A stretch of 64,000 nt of DNA from Idiomarina sp. PL1-037 (lineage in GTDB: Bacteria; Pseudomonadota; Gammaproteobacteria; Enterobacterales; Alteromonadaceae), in the NCBI RefSeq assembly GCF_034422975.1, contig NZ_CP139873.1:1116001-1180000 (forward strand). Direction: 5' to 3'. Position 1 is the stretch's first letter, and each line of letters begins with the position of its first letter. Positions 54,437-61,756 of this stretch are shown in pieces. A program made the translations under genes and the position numbers. Below the pieces are notes generated by a model. The model had not been told where the DNA came from, ran no database searches, and saw only the letters and a program-made list of their open reading frames with translations.

Positions 54437-54443
54437 CCGCTGC
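54419..54443 (+). other. hairpin across the fadE stop codon
   Basis: GCAGCGGTTAA (54419-54429) and TTAACCGCTGC (54433-54443) form a perfect 11-bp stem with an AGA loop; the stop TAA lies in the second arm. No T tract follows, so it is more likely a 3'-end stability element than a terminator. Confidence 0.6.
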
Positions 54444-54467
54444 TGCATCGGGTTCCTGCGTATAAAC

Positions 54468-55820
54468 TTACTGCAGGGACTCGCGCTTATCCTTCATGTT
54501 GTGAATAGGTTTAACAAAAGAGCGCGCCTGAGCGCTCTTTTTTATTTCTGCGCTGGCGGAGTCTACCGGGCAACTGCCGGTGCTAATGTATGTATTGGCT
54601 GCCGCCGTTAATGGGTCCTCTGGGCTTCCCCAGTCAGCGACCAACTGGTCTTCAACCGAACAGGTTGGTGTCAGACCATTGTAGTATTTCCCTTCACCTT
54701 CTGAATTGACAGTTTCAAAGTTAATGGCAAAAGTGACTTTATCGCACAACTCGGCGGGCTGTTGTCCAACTGGTTTACCGCAAGTTGGCTGGCCTAACGT
54801 GACTACCTCTATATGAGGTTTTAAAGAGTTAATAATGATTTCTGAAGACGAACAACTGCTGCCGGTGGTCAACACAAACACCCGGTCTAAATCAAGTTGC
54901 TCGACACCATCGACCAAACTAAAAGGGAGTGTCTGGTTCTGGTCGCTGTTCTGCTCGTTAAAGCGGTATTGCAAAAAGGTTTTCCCCTCAACATTCGTGC
55001 CCGCAGTCTGAGTTGCAATTTGATTGGCATAACGAATTAAGCCCCCGCCGTTATAGCGCACGTCAATGACTAAATGGTTAATGCCTTCGCTGGCAAATTG
55101 GTCAAATGCGGTATTTAAATCTGCGCCAGTGCGGTTAATGAATGAGTCCAGTGCAAAGTAACCAACCGTGTCACCATTTTGCTCGTAAGTTTGAGCTCCC
55201 ATAACGGTATTGGTTTCTACTTCAACTTTGCTCAACAACTCGGTCTGCTCGGTTCCATCCGGCTTTTGCCAGGTAATTTCACGGCTCAGACCTTGCTCAC
55301 TCGGCCCCAGGGCTTGGTTAAATTCATCATTTGCCAGTAAGTCAGAAACGGACACGCCATCAATAGCCAGAATTTCGTCAGCACGCTCCATACCTGCAGA
55401 GGCAGCAGGCGAACCGTCATAAACAAAACGAATTTTTACCCGGCTGGCGCTAATTTGCTCCATAGAAAAACCAAACCCGAAATAAGTGGCACTGACAAAC
55501 AGCTGATCATATTCTTCCTCTGTAAGAATATAGCTGTAGGTGTCTTCCGGTACGCGTAATTCTTCAAGAACCGCATAAACGTCGTCAAAGGCCTCAGGGT
55601 CTAAGCTGTCCTGTAGCTGACTTGCCCAGAAGTAATCCTCTTTCATGTACTCGAAAAACTCTTCATTTTGATATTCAGCGGAACAAAAAGCGTAATTATT
55701 GTCACCACCACCGGCAGAGCCACCGGATCTGCCGCTGTCCGAGCCGTCGCTGTCTGAACCGCCGCAGGCCGACAGTGCTAAAGTGATACCAATACATAAA
55801 AGCGATTTTTCGAGTTTCAT
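54468..55820 (-). CDS. S41-family (C-terminal processing) protease lipoprotein
   Basis: This 450-residue protein has a lipoprotein signal (LALSACGG; Cys near residue 19) followed by a Gly/Ser/Asp-rich linker. A PDZ domain (about 110-190, with FGFGFSMEQISASRVKIRFV and GSPAASAGMERADEIL) precedes the S41 peptidase domain. The likely nucleophile is in TTGSSCSSSEIII (around residue 320), and YNGGGLIRYANQIA is also typical. AAGAGG seven nt before ATG 55820 fixes the start. It is a stand-alone gene convergent with fadE and divergent from nagZ. Substrate unknown. Confidence 0.88.
   Translation of the reverse strand: MKLEKSLLCIGITLALSACGGSDSDGSDSGRSGGSAGGGDNNYAFCSAEYQNEEFFEYMKEDYFWASQLQDSLDPEAFDDVYAVLEELRVPEDTYSYILTEEEYDQLFVSATYFGFGFSMEQISASRVKIRFVYDGSPAASAGMERADEILAIDGVSVSDLLANDEFNQALGPSEQGLSREITWQKPDGTEQTELLSKVEVETNTVMGAQTYEQNGDTVGYFALDSFINRTGADLNTAFDQFASEGINHLVIDVRYNGGGLIRYANQIATQTAGTNVEGKTFLQYRFNEQNSDQNQTLPFSLVDGVEQLDLDRVFVLTTGSSCSSSEIIINSLKPHIEVVTLGQPTCGKPVGQQPAELCDKVTFAINFETVNSEGEGKYYNGLTPTCSVEDQLVADWGSPEDPLTAAANTYISTGSCPVDSASAEIKKSAQARSFVKPIHNMKDKRESLQ
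54517..54543 (+). terminator. fadE terminator embedded in the S41 protease coding region
   Basis: AAAGAGCGC (54517-54525) and GCGCTCTTT (54532-54540) form a 9-bp stem with a 6-nt loop, followed on the plus strand by more T (TTTTTTATTT overall). It lies about 80 bp after the fadE stop but inside the 3' coding end of the convergent protease gene. Confidence 0.75.
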
Positions 55821-55950
55821 ATCGCGCCTCTTTTGTTGTAATAATGTTAATTTAGCACAGCGAACGAAAAGATAAACAAGGAACATGGCGTCTTTACTGA
55901 ACTCATGGCAAACTGCTGACTATTGAAAACCAAACGAGAAAGCCGCTGTT

Positions 55951-56943
55951 ATGGCACAACTAATGATAGATATTGCGGGCACAGAGCTGACCGCGGAGGA
56001 TAAAAAACTTCTTGCGGCACCGGCCGTAAACGGACTCATTCTGTTTACACGGAATTTTGCCTCGCTGGAACAACTGCAGGAGTTAATAGGTGAGGCACGA
56101 GCCGCTGCGGCTAAGCCGTTGCTTATTGCAGTTGACCACGAAGGCGGGCGGGTGCAACGCTTCCGTCAAGGCTTTAGCGCCATTCCATCTATGGGATCGC
56201 TGCAAAAAATTGAAGATGAAGACGAACGCCAGCGCTCCGCGCGTGACTTAGGCTGGCTAATGGCAGCAGAAGTTCAGGCTGTGGGAATTGATATCAGCTT
56301 TGCGCCGGTGCTGGACGTAGACGACTGCAGTGACGTTATTGGTGACCGTGCATTTTCTGCGGTGCCGTCGGAAATTTCTAAGGTGGCGTCCTCCTTTATT
56401 GAAGGCATGCATGAAGCCGGTATGGCTTGTACGGGTAAGCATTTTCCCGGACACGGTTCTGTTCAGGCTGATTCCCACATTGCCATTCCGGAAGACGACC
56501 GTACCTTAGAGCAAATTCGCGCCCACGACTTAAAGCCGTTTTTGTCATTAAGCCAGAAACTGGACGGCATAATGCCGGCTCACGTTATATACCCGCAAAT
56601 AGACCCACAGCCTGCCGGTTTTAGCGAGTTCTGGTTACAGCAAATACTGCGCAGCGAATTGCAGTTTAACGGCACTATTTTTAGTGACGACTTGTCTATG
56701 CAGGGCGCAACCGTTGCCGGTGACATGGAACAACGCGCTGTGGCGGCGCTAAAGGCTGGCTGCGACATGATACTGGTATGCAATGACAGAGCCGGAGCGG
56801 TGCAAGTGTTGGATGCTGATTTGCCAGCAACTGAGCCAGAAAGCGCACAACGCGTAAATAGAATGCTGATGTCATCGTCGGCGGTATCGCTGGAAGAGTT
56901 AAAACGCACCGAGCGCTGGGAACAAGCCCAACGCTGGCTGTAG
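55951..56943 (+). CDS. nagZ: beta-N-acetylhexosaminidase
   Basis: NagZ removes GlcNAc from 1,6-anhydromuropeptides in the cytoplasm during peptidoglycan recycling. The 330-residue protein is a GH3 enzyme with the signature KHFPGHGSVQADSH (about 162-175) carrying the catalytic His, and SDDLSMQGA (about 246-254) carrying the nucleophile Asp. No signal peptide is present. It works downstream of lytic transglycosylases such as MltB and RlpA encoded at 12-13 kb. Confidence 0.96.
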   Translation: MAQLMIDIAGTELTAEDKKLLAAPAVNGLILFTRNFASLEQLQELIGEARAAAAKPLLIAVDHEGGRVQRFRQGFSAIPSMGSLQKIEDEDERQRSARDLGWLMAAEVQAVGIDISFAPVLDVDDCSDVIGDRAFSAVPSEISKVASSFIEGMHEAGMACTGKHFPGHGSVQADSHIAIPEDDRTLEQIRAHDLKPFLSLSQKLDGIMPAHVIYPQIDPQPAGFSEFWLQQILRSELQFNGTIFSDDLSMQGATVAGDMEQRAVAALKAGCDMILVCNDRAGAVQVLDADLPATEPESAQRVNRMLMSSSAVSLEELKRTERWEQAQRWL

Positions 56944-56958
56944 GTTATTCGTAAACTA

Positions 56959-57615
56959 TCATTCGTAAGTAATGGGGTCTTCAATGCCGTTGGCGGCGAA
57001 GGCCTCTAAACGTTCCTGGCAGGCACCGCATTTACCACAGGCTTTGTCGCGCCCGTTATAGCAAGTCCAGGTTTGGCTGTAGTCCAGCCCCATTTTTATG
57101 CCGTCGGCTAAAATCGCGTTTTTGTCCACGTCTAAATAGGGCGCATGAACCGCTACCGGTTCGTAGTTCGCCATTTTACTCACTACATCCATTTGCCGTA
57201 CAAACTCCGGACGACAGTCCGGGTAAATAGCGTGGTCACCCGAATGTGCGCCGTAATACACCGCAGAGGCCTCTTCAGACACCGCGTAACCAATGGCCAG
57301 TGACAGCAAAATCATATTGCGGTTGGGCACCACAGTGGACTTCATTGACTCTTCTTCGTAGTGGCCTTCAGGAATGTCGATATTGTCGGTTAGCGAGCTA
57401 CCCGACAGCAGCGAGTTAATAGCGGTAATATCCACCACTTTATGGGGTATTCCATGCTGTTTACAGACGTTAGCCGCAACTTCTAATTCTTTGACATGGC
57501 GTTGTCCGTAGTTAAACGACAGTGCCAGTACCTCTTTTCCCTCGGCCAGGGCTTTGTGCAAAACGGTAAAAGAGTCCATTCCGCCTGAATAAATAACAAC
57601 GACCTTTTGCGACAT
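56959..57615 (-). CDS. queC: 7-cyano-7-deazaguanine synthase
   Basis: QueC converts carboxy-deazaguanine to preQ0 in queuosine synthesis. From ATG 57615 (GGGGAG seven nt upstream) the protein has 218 residues. It has the ATP pyrophosphatase loop SGGMDS at 10-15 and the zinc cysteines CGKCGACQERL at about 190-200. It is divergent from queE, the enzyme of the previous step, and convergent with nagZ. Confidence 0.96.
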   Translation of the reverse strand: MSQKVVVIYSGGMDSFTVLHKALAEGKEVLALSFNYGQRHVKELEVAANVCKQHGIPHKVVDITAINSLLSGSSLTDNIDIPEGHYEEESMKSTVVPNRNMILLSLAIGYAVSEEASAVYYGAHSGDHAIYPDCRPEFVRQMDVVSKMANYEPVAVHAPYLDVDKNAILADGIKMGLDYSQTWTCYNGRDKACGKCGACQERLEAFAANGIEDPITYE

Positions 57616-57635
57616 GCTATAACTCCCCGTATAAT
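57607..57635 (+). promoter_or_regulatory. sigma-70 promoter for queE overlapping the queC start
   Basis: TTGCGA (57607-57612) and a perfect TATAAT (57630-57635) are 17 bp apart on the plus strand, about 43 bp before the queE ATG. The -35 box lies inside the first codons of divergent queC, so the two genes may interfere or be co-controlled. Confidence 0.75.
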
Positions 57636-57677
57636 CCGCATTCACTCATGTTAACCAAAGCCATTTTAACGGAAGCT

Positions 57678-58349
57678 ATGTCTTACCGCATCAACGAAAT
57701 TTTTGAAACCTTGCAAGGCGAGGGCACCTTTACCGGCGTGCCATCTATTTTTCTGCGTTTGCAGGGTTGTCCTGTAGGCTGCCCCTGGTGCGATACCCAG
57801 CACACATGGGAAACCAACCCCAGCGACCAGGTGAGCATAGACGCATTAATGGCAAAAACCGAAGCTTCAGTAAAATGGTCAGAAATGACCGCCGAGGACA
57901 TTATCGCGCGCTTTGAACAAGAAAGTTACTCCGCCAAACACGTAGTAATAACCGGCGGTGAACCCGCTATGTTTGACTTACTGCCGCTTGGCAAAGCCTT
58001 AGAAGCCAAGGGCTACCAGTTGCAAATAGAAACCAGCGGTACCTTTGAGCTAAAAGTGACCGACAGCACCTGGGTAACGGTATCGCCCAAACTGGATATG
58101 CCCGGTGGTTATTTAGTGCGCCCCGACTGCATGGCTCGCGCTAATGAAATAAAGCACCCCATAGCCATGCAAAAGCACATAGATGCGCTAGATTCCTTAC
58201 TAGAACGCTGCCCACCCAAAGCAGACGCCATTATTTGCCTGCAACCCATAAGCCAGCGCCCACGCGCTACAGAGCTTGCCATGAAAACCTGCATAGCGCG
58301 CAACTGGCGCCTTTCCGTGCAGATGCATAAATATCTTAATATTGAGTAA
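57678..58349 (+). CDS. queE: 7-carboxy-7-deazaguanine synthase
   Basis: QueE is a radical SAM enzyme that contracts the pterin ring in queuosine synthesis. The protein has 223 residues from ATG 57678, the E. coli length. The cluster cysteines are C31, C35 and C38 in GCPVGCPWCD. The N-terminus INEIFETLQGEGTFTGVPSI, split at residue 14, is typical. An in-frame start at 57648 would add ten residues not seen in the family. Confidence 0.96.
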   Translation: MSYRINEIFETLQGEGTFTGVPSIFLRLQGCPVGCPWCDTQHTWETNPSDQVSIDALMAKTEASVKWSEMTAEDIIARFEQESYSAKHVVITGGEPAMFDLLPLGKALEAKGYQLQIETSGTFELKVTDSTWVTVSPKLDMPGGYLVRPDCMARANEIKHPIAMQKHIDALDSLLERCPPKADAIICLQPISQRPRATELAMKTCIARNWRLSVQMHKYLNIE

Positions 58350-58404
58350 GACATTTGCTACTTCTGATCTGATCCTCTAAAACTCGTTCTATACTTCCTG
58401 ACTT

Positions 58405-58424
58405 CAACGCCAATTGTGGTGTTG
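58405..58424 (+). other. hairpin upstream of the flp-like gene
   Basis: CAACGCCA (58405-58412) and TGGTGTTG (58417-58424) form an 8-bp stem with one G-U and an ATTG loop. It ends about 20 bp before the flp ATG and just upstream of the AGGAGGG Shine-Dalgarno. It could control translation or protect the 5' end. A TATACT at 58390-58395 is a possible -10 element without a good -35. Confidence 0.4.
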
Positions 58425-58444
58425 ATTATTGCCAGGAGGGAATT

Positions 58445-58723
58445 ATGAATACGCATTTAGCTCGGCGTTCTCGTGGTCAGGGAATGACGGAGTACATCAT
58501 TATTGTCGCTTTGATTGCCGTTGCTGCAATCGGAGTCTATTCACTTTTTGGTAAGTCCATACGTAACCAGGTGGCTGGACTTGCTCAAGAAATGACAGGT
58601 CAATCATCTACGCAACAATTAAACAGAGCTCGGCAGTCTTCAAGACGCGCCGGAACTGTGGCCAATACTGAAGTAAACCTCGGAAATTATGACGAGGCCA
58701 CTGAGCAAGGCAAGAAGAAATGA
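58445..58723 (+). CDS. flp: Flp-type prepilin
   Basis: This 92-residue protein has a short basic leader and then GQGMTEYIIIVALIAVAAIG, which matches the Flp prepilin motif G/XXXXEY (cleavage after Gly in RSRG, then QGMTEY). The hydrophobic stretch is about 20 residues. The C-terminal part (about 45-92) is hydrophilic and rich in Gln, Ser and Asn, longer than in most Flp pilins. A strong AGGAGGG precedes it. It overlaps the next gene by 4 bp. As the first gene it is probably the major pilin of the Tad locus. Confidence 0.88.
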   Translation: MNTHLARRSRGQGMTEYIIIVALIAVAAIGVYSLFGKSIRNQVAGLAQEMTGQSSTQQLNRARQSSRRAGTVANTEVNLGNYDEATEQGKKK

Positions 58724-59943
58724 TTGCTTTGGAAAAATCCAACACGCGAATAAAAGGACAAACCCTGATTTTAATGGTCGGGGTTTTGTTACTCGTTTCG
58801 ATGTTGCTTTTCGCTGTGACCGATATGGGGAAGCACGCCAGGCGCCAGTGGTACTTGCAAAGTGTTGCTGATAACGCGGCTTATAGCGCAGCTGTTGCTA
58901 TGTCCCGGCAGATGAACTTTCTAGCTTTAACAAATCGTGCACTTATTGGAAACCAGGTAGCAATAGCTCAGTGGGTTGGTCTAGCGAGCTATATGTCTAT
59001 GTTAGACCGGACGGCGGACAACTTAGAGACAGTAACGTCATTCATTCCTTATATTGGGCAAATAACCAGAGTGTTATCCACCATTCTCGACCGAGTCGAG
59101 GAAGGTTATCAGCAATTGGCGCGTGTCTTAATCCGTTTTCAATCGGCTGTGATACAGGGAATATCAGCGGCACAGAGACTTTTAGATGCAAGTTTCGTCA
59201 TGGAGCTACCACTTCTTATTCAAGATATCGTTGATAAGCATTCAGGAGATCTAGGTTGGGAAGCGTATCAGGGAGGTGGTGTTGTGCCATTTCCAACTCT
59301 TTGGTGGCGCAAAACAGAAGTCCGTAATACTAAAAACGCTAAGGAATCCAAAGAGTTTGAAGAGCTTACTTTAAATAGTCTGGATCCTTTTAGTAGAAGT
59401 AGAGGATACAACTGGGTAGACATATTCACTCATAAAATAGTAAAGCGTGGCGGAACAGAATTATCAAGAAACAGACACGGAGGTTGGGATTGGCACGCGC
59501 TGGATTCTGTTTCGCTTCACGGACGAAAATGGTTTGTAGGTAGTTATAGGGAGCAACTGCCATTAGGTTGGGGTGCGAAAGCACAAAAACAAAAACGTTA
59601 TCATCGTTCCGGTTACGGGGGCGCTTTTCAAAAGAACTCAATGTCTTCCCGACTCGGGTTAGCGCAGATGGAGTCGTTTAATTCGAATCCGCAAAAATTT
59701 AGCTATATGCGGCTAAGCAACTTTTTAAAGATGAGCATGGATACGGTGATAATAAAAGTGGGGGGTATTAACCAAGTTGCATATGCTAAAGCAAAAACGC
59801 ATTTTAGTCGTCCAGACAAAATCTTCTCTAGAAAAGATGAGCTTTATGAAACGGATAACTTGTTTAATGCGCTCTGGGAGCCTCAGCTAACTTCAATATC
59901 TTATAAAGATAAAACAGGAATTTTAGGTCGTGACGTGCTCTAA
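58720..59943 (+). CDS. TadG-like pilus assembly protein
   Basis: This 407-residue protein has one N-terminal membrane segment (about 14-36, following KGQTLILMVGVL). The segment VADNAAYSAAVAMSRQMNF resembles the TADAAALAGA pattern of TadG/TadE-associated proteins. The remainder (about 60-407) is hydrophilic, Trp- and Lys/Arg-rich, and not recognisable to me. It lies between the flp-like gene and a TadE-like gene, which supports a role as a pilus-associated surface protein. Length is within the TadG range. Confidence 0.65.
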   Translation: MIALEKSNTRIKGQTLILMVGVLLLVSMLLFAVTDMGKHARRQWYLQSVADNAAYSAAVAMSRQMNFLALTNRALIGNQVAIAQWVGLASYMSMLDRTADNLETVTSFIPYIGQITRVLSTILDRVEEGYQQLARVLIRFQSAVIQGISAAQRLLDASFVMELPLLIQDIVDKHSGDLGWEAYQGGGVVPFPTLWWRKTEVRNTKNAKESKEFEELTLNSLDPFSRSRGYNWVDIFTHKIVKRGGTELSRNRHGGWDWHALDSVSLHGRKWFVGSYREQLPLGWGAKAQKQKRYHRSGYGGAFQKNSMSSRLGLAQMESFNSNPQKFSYMRLSNFLKMSMDTVIIKVGGINQVAYAKAKTHFSRPDKIFSRKDELYETDNLFNALWEPQLTSISYKDKTGILGRDVL

Positions 59944-60469
59944 ATATAAAGGTCAAGCTACTGTTGAGATCCTGTTATCAATTGGTATTTTGCTAGCTAT
60001 TTATTTGTCGTTGTATCAAGTCCTTATACCTGTGGTTGACAACAGTACCATTAACCTTATTGAGGCTCGTAAAGTTATTTGGAGCAGGGTTATGGATGTT
60101 GATCGAGCTAAATTATCGGGAAATTACCGGTTAAATAAACATACAGAAAAGTTATTTATTCCTCTAAATGAGCTTCTCCCCGTAAAGCTCCAGGGAAAAA
60201 ACTTAAGAGAGTTGAAGAAAATGGATAAAAAACCTTTTTATCCAATGAGTAGGCTAACAGATAGTTGGAAGGCAAAAAGCAGCGAGGAGCTATCGACTAG
60301 GCCTGCGTCTTTAGTTGTAAATAACTTACTCTCAGGAGAAATGACAGAATTAATCCAAGATAGGCTTGGCTCAATTTTTTTGGCTAAAGAGCTTAGTTCC
60401 GATTATTTAGTTTTCGGTACGATATCTCCGGATGTCGTGCCAGAGGATGTACTTCAAAAAAAGGAATAG
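59930..60469 (+). CDS. TadE-like pseudopilin
   Basis: This 179-residue protein starts MTCSKYKGQATVEILLSIG, with a short leader, Gly, and Glu at +5 before a hydrophobic stretch (about 14-33). That is the prepilin or TadE layout. The rest is charged and soluble-looking. Start is GTG 59930, overlapping the previous gene by 14 bp. In Tad systems TadE is a minor pseudopilin cleaved by TadV. No tadV is seen in the window. Confidence 0.7.
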   Translation: MTCSKYKGQATVEILLSIGILLAIYLSLYQVLIPVVDNSTINLIEARKVIWSRVMDVDRAKLSGNYRLNKHTEKLFIPLNELLPVKLQGKNLRELKKMDKKPFYPMSRLTDSWKAKSSEELSTRPASLVVNNLLSGEMTELIQDRLGSIFLAKELSSDYLVFGTISPDVVPEDVLQKKE

Positions 60470-60471
60470 TT

Positions 60472-60972
60472 ATGGATTTACCCGTAGTTTTAGATGACTG
60501 GAGCTGGGCTGAGCAACCGATTAGTTCATCCATCAATATTGATGCTCTTTTTTTGAGAAAGCCAGAAACTCCTGACTGGAAAAAGTTGAGCCTGTTTTAT
60601 CCATATTGTCCCGGAGGAGAAATAATATTTTGGCTTTGTCCCATAGAAAATACCGATTGGACGTTGTTTGAGGTAGAAAAAGGACAATGGATACTAATGC
60701 CACTGACTAATTTTCCAGCACATGAAGAATCTTTAAGAGGGCCTATTACTCCCATTTCAGAACATGAAAGAAATGGAGAGAAAATATGGATTTATTTGGC
60801 GAGATATCCGTTTAAACAGTTACAAACCGCGATGATGTCCTATTACAGTCAAAAAGTTGATTCTTTTCAATCTATTGAGAAGGAAAATGATGTTTGGATA
60901 TTAAAAGAGAATATGGGGCGCGTAATTTTTTCTGAACAAGGCGAGTATGTGATTCTGGCTCATTTTTTATGA
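60472..60972 (+). CDS. unknown Trp-rich protein A, tandem paralogue in Tad locus
   Basis: I do not recognise this 166-residue protein. It has no signal peptide or membrane segment. It is Trp- and aromatic-rich (DDWSWAEQPIS, PDWKKLSLFYPYCP, FWLCPIENTDW). The C-terminus (SQKVDSFQSIEKENDVWIL, then MGRVIFSEQGEYVILAH) is closely shared with the next gene. Base composition is AT-rich relative to the housekeeping genes. AAGGA lies five nt before the ATG, and it starts 2 bp after the TadE-like stop. The context points to pilus assembly or regulation; function unknown. Confidence 0.75.
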   Translation: MDLPVVLDDWSWAEQPISSSINIDALFLRKPETPDWKKLSLFYPYCPGGEIIFWLCPIENTDWTLFEVEKGQWILMPLTNFPAHEESLRGPITPISEHERNGEKIWIYLARYPFKQLQTAMMSYYSQKVDSFQSIEKENDVWILKENMGRVIFSEQGEYVILAHFL

Positions 60973-61061
60973 GGAAGATTCTAGTCATAGCCCGGTACGA
61001 ACAACGAAGCCGACTTATTAGCTAACAATCCTGCGAGTGCGGCGGGAACTAAGGTGTGTTT
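60973..61061 (+). other. spacer between the paralogues with possible gene remnant
   Basis: About 89 bp lies between the paralogues, less AT-rich than its flanks. An ATG (60969) overlaps the stop of paralogue A, as in paralogue B, but yields only an 18-residue frame. Another frame reads GTNNEADLLANNPASAAGTK and stops at the ATG of paralogue B. Either may be a remnant of a lost gene. Confidence 0.4.
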
Positions 61062-61568
61062 ATGATTGCTGATATTCCTGCAGGGTTTGATAAATGGGAA
61101 TGGTCTGAAATGCCAATTTCTCAGAATGCGACGGCTACTGCCTATTTTTTACAAAGTCCTAATGTTCCAGACTGGAGTGTGATTGAAAATTTCTACTCCT
61201 ACTGTCCGGCTCCTCATGGAGATTTTTGGATTTGTCCAATTGGAGAAGACAACTGGACTTTCTTCAAAGGAAAATATGGTTCATGGATTTTAAGTAAAAT
61301 AATTCTTCCGTATATGGAAAAGCCTAAACTTGACGGGCCTTTTCATGCCATTTCAAAAACCCAGAAAAATGGAAAAGAGGTCTGGGTTTATTTATCGACA
61401 TTCAAATTCAAAGATATAAAAAACGTATTAAAATTAACTTACAGCCAAAAAATCGATTCTTTTCAATCGATTGAGAAACCTCATGACTTTTGGATCTTTA
61501 AAGAAGATATGGGACGCTTAATGTTCTCCGAGCAAGGTGAGTATGTGATTTTGGTTCATGTCCTATGA
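61062..61568 (+). CDS. unknown Trp-rich protein B, tandem paralogue in Tad locus
   Basis: This 168-residue paralogue of the gene at 60472 shares the layout FDKWEWSEMPIS, PDW, YSYCP, WICPI, NWTFF. It also shares the C-terminus (SQKIDSFQSIEKPHDFWIF, then MGRLMFSEQGEYVILVH). It is predicted soluble. ATG 61062 is chosen because AAGG lies 7 nt upstream; GTG 61056 is too close to it. Its stop overlaps the start of the next gene (ATGA). The pair likely arose by duplication and diverged in the middle. Function unknown. Confidence 0.75.
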   Translation: MIADIPAGFDKWEWSEMPISQNATATAYFLQSPNVPDWSVIENFYSYCPAPHGDFWICPIGEDNWTFFKGKYGSWILSKIILPYMEKPKLDGPFHAISKTQKNGKEVWVYLSTFKFKDIKNVLKLTYSQKIDSFQSIEKPHDFWIFKEDMGRLMFSEQGEYVILVHVL

Positions 61569-61756
61569 GAAGAAAACAAAGTGGTCAGGCATCGACAGAG
61601 TGGTTATTGATCTCTCTCTTAATAATGACCACTTTACTTATTTTTGAAGAGCAATTTTCACTGATTGATTATTTAATTGAGACGGGTCGTAACGCGAAAG
61701 ATTTTTATTATTTTATTTGGCGCTATTTAGTACTAATACCAGGAGGAGGCTCATGA
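61565..61756 (+). CDS. small prepilin-like membrane protein
   Basis: This 63-residue protein begins MRRKQSGQASTEWLLISLL, so Gly is followed at +5 by Glu and +6 by Trp, then a hydrophobic stretch (about 12-27). That is close to the Flp/TadE prepilin motif. It may be a third minor pilin or pseudopilin. It overlaps paralogue B by 4 bp and cpaB by 4 bp. Confidence 0.65.
   Translation: MRRKQSGQASTEWLLISLLIMTTLLIFEEQFSLIDYLIETGRNAKDFYYFIWRYLVLIPGGGS

Noticed and set aside
57616..57677. preQ1 riboswitch between queC and queE
   Set aside because: The leader after the predicted start site is only about 35 nt, and I see no pseudoknot or aptamer-like sequence.
58416..58432. Possible sigma-54 promoter (TGG...TTGC) before the flp-like gene
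   Set aside because: The spacing between GG and GC is 11 and not 10, and the conserved CAC after TGG is missing.
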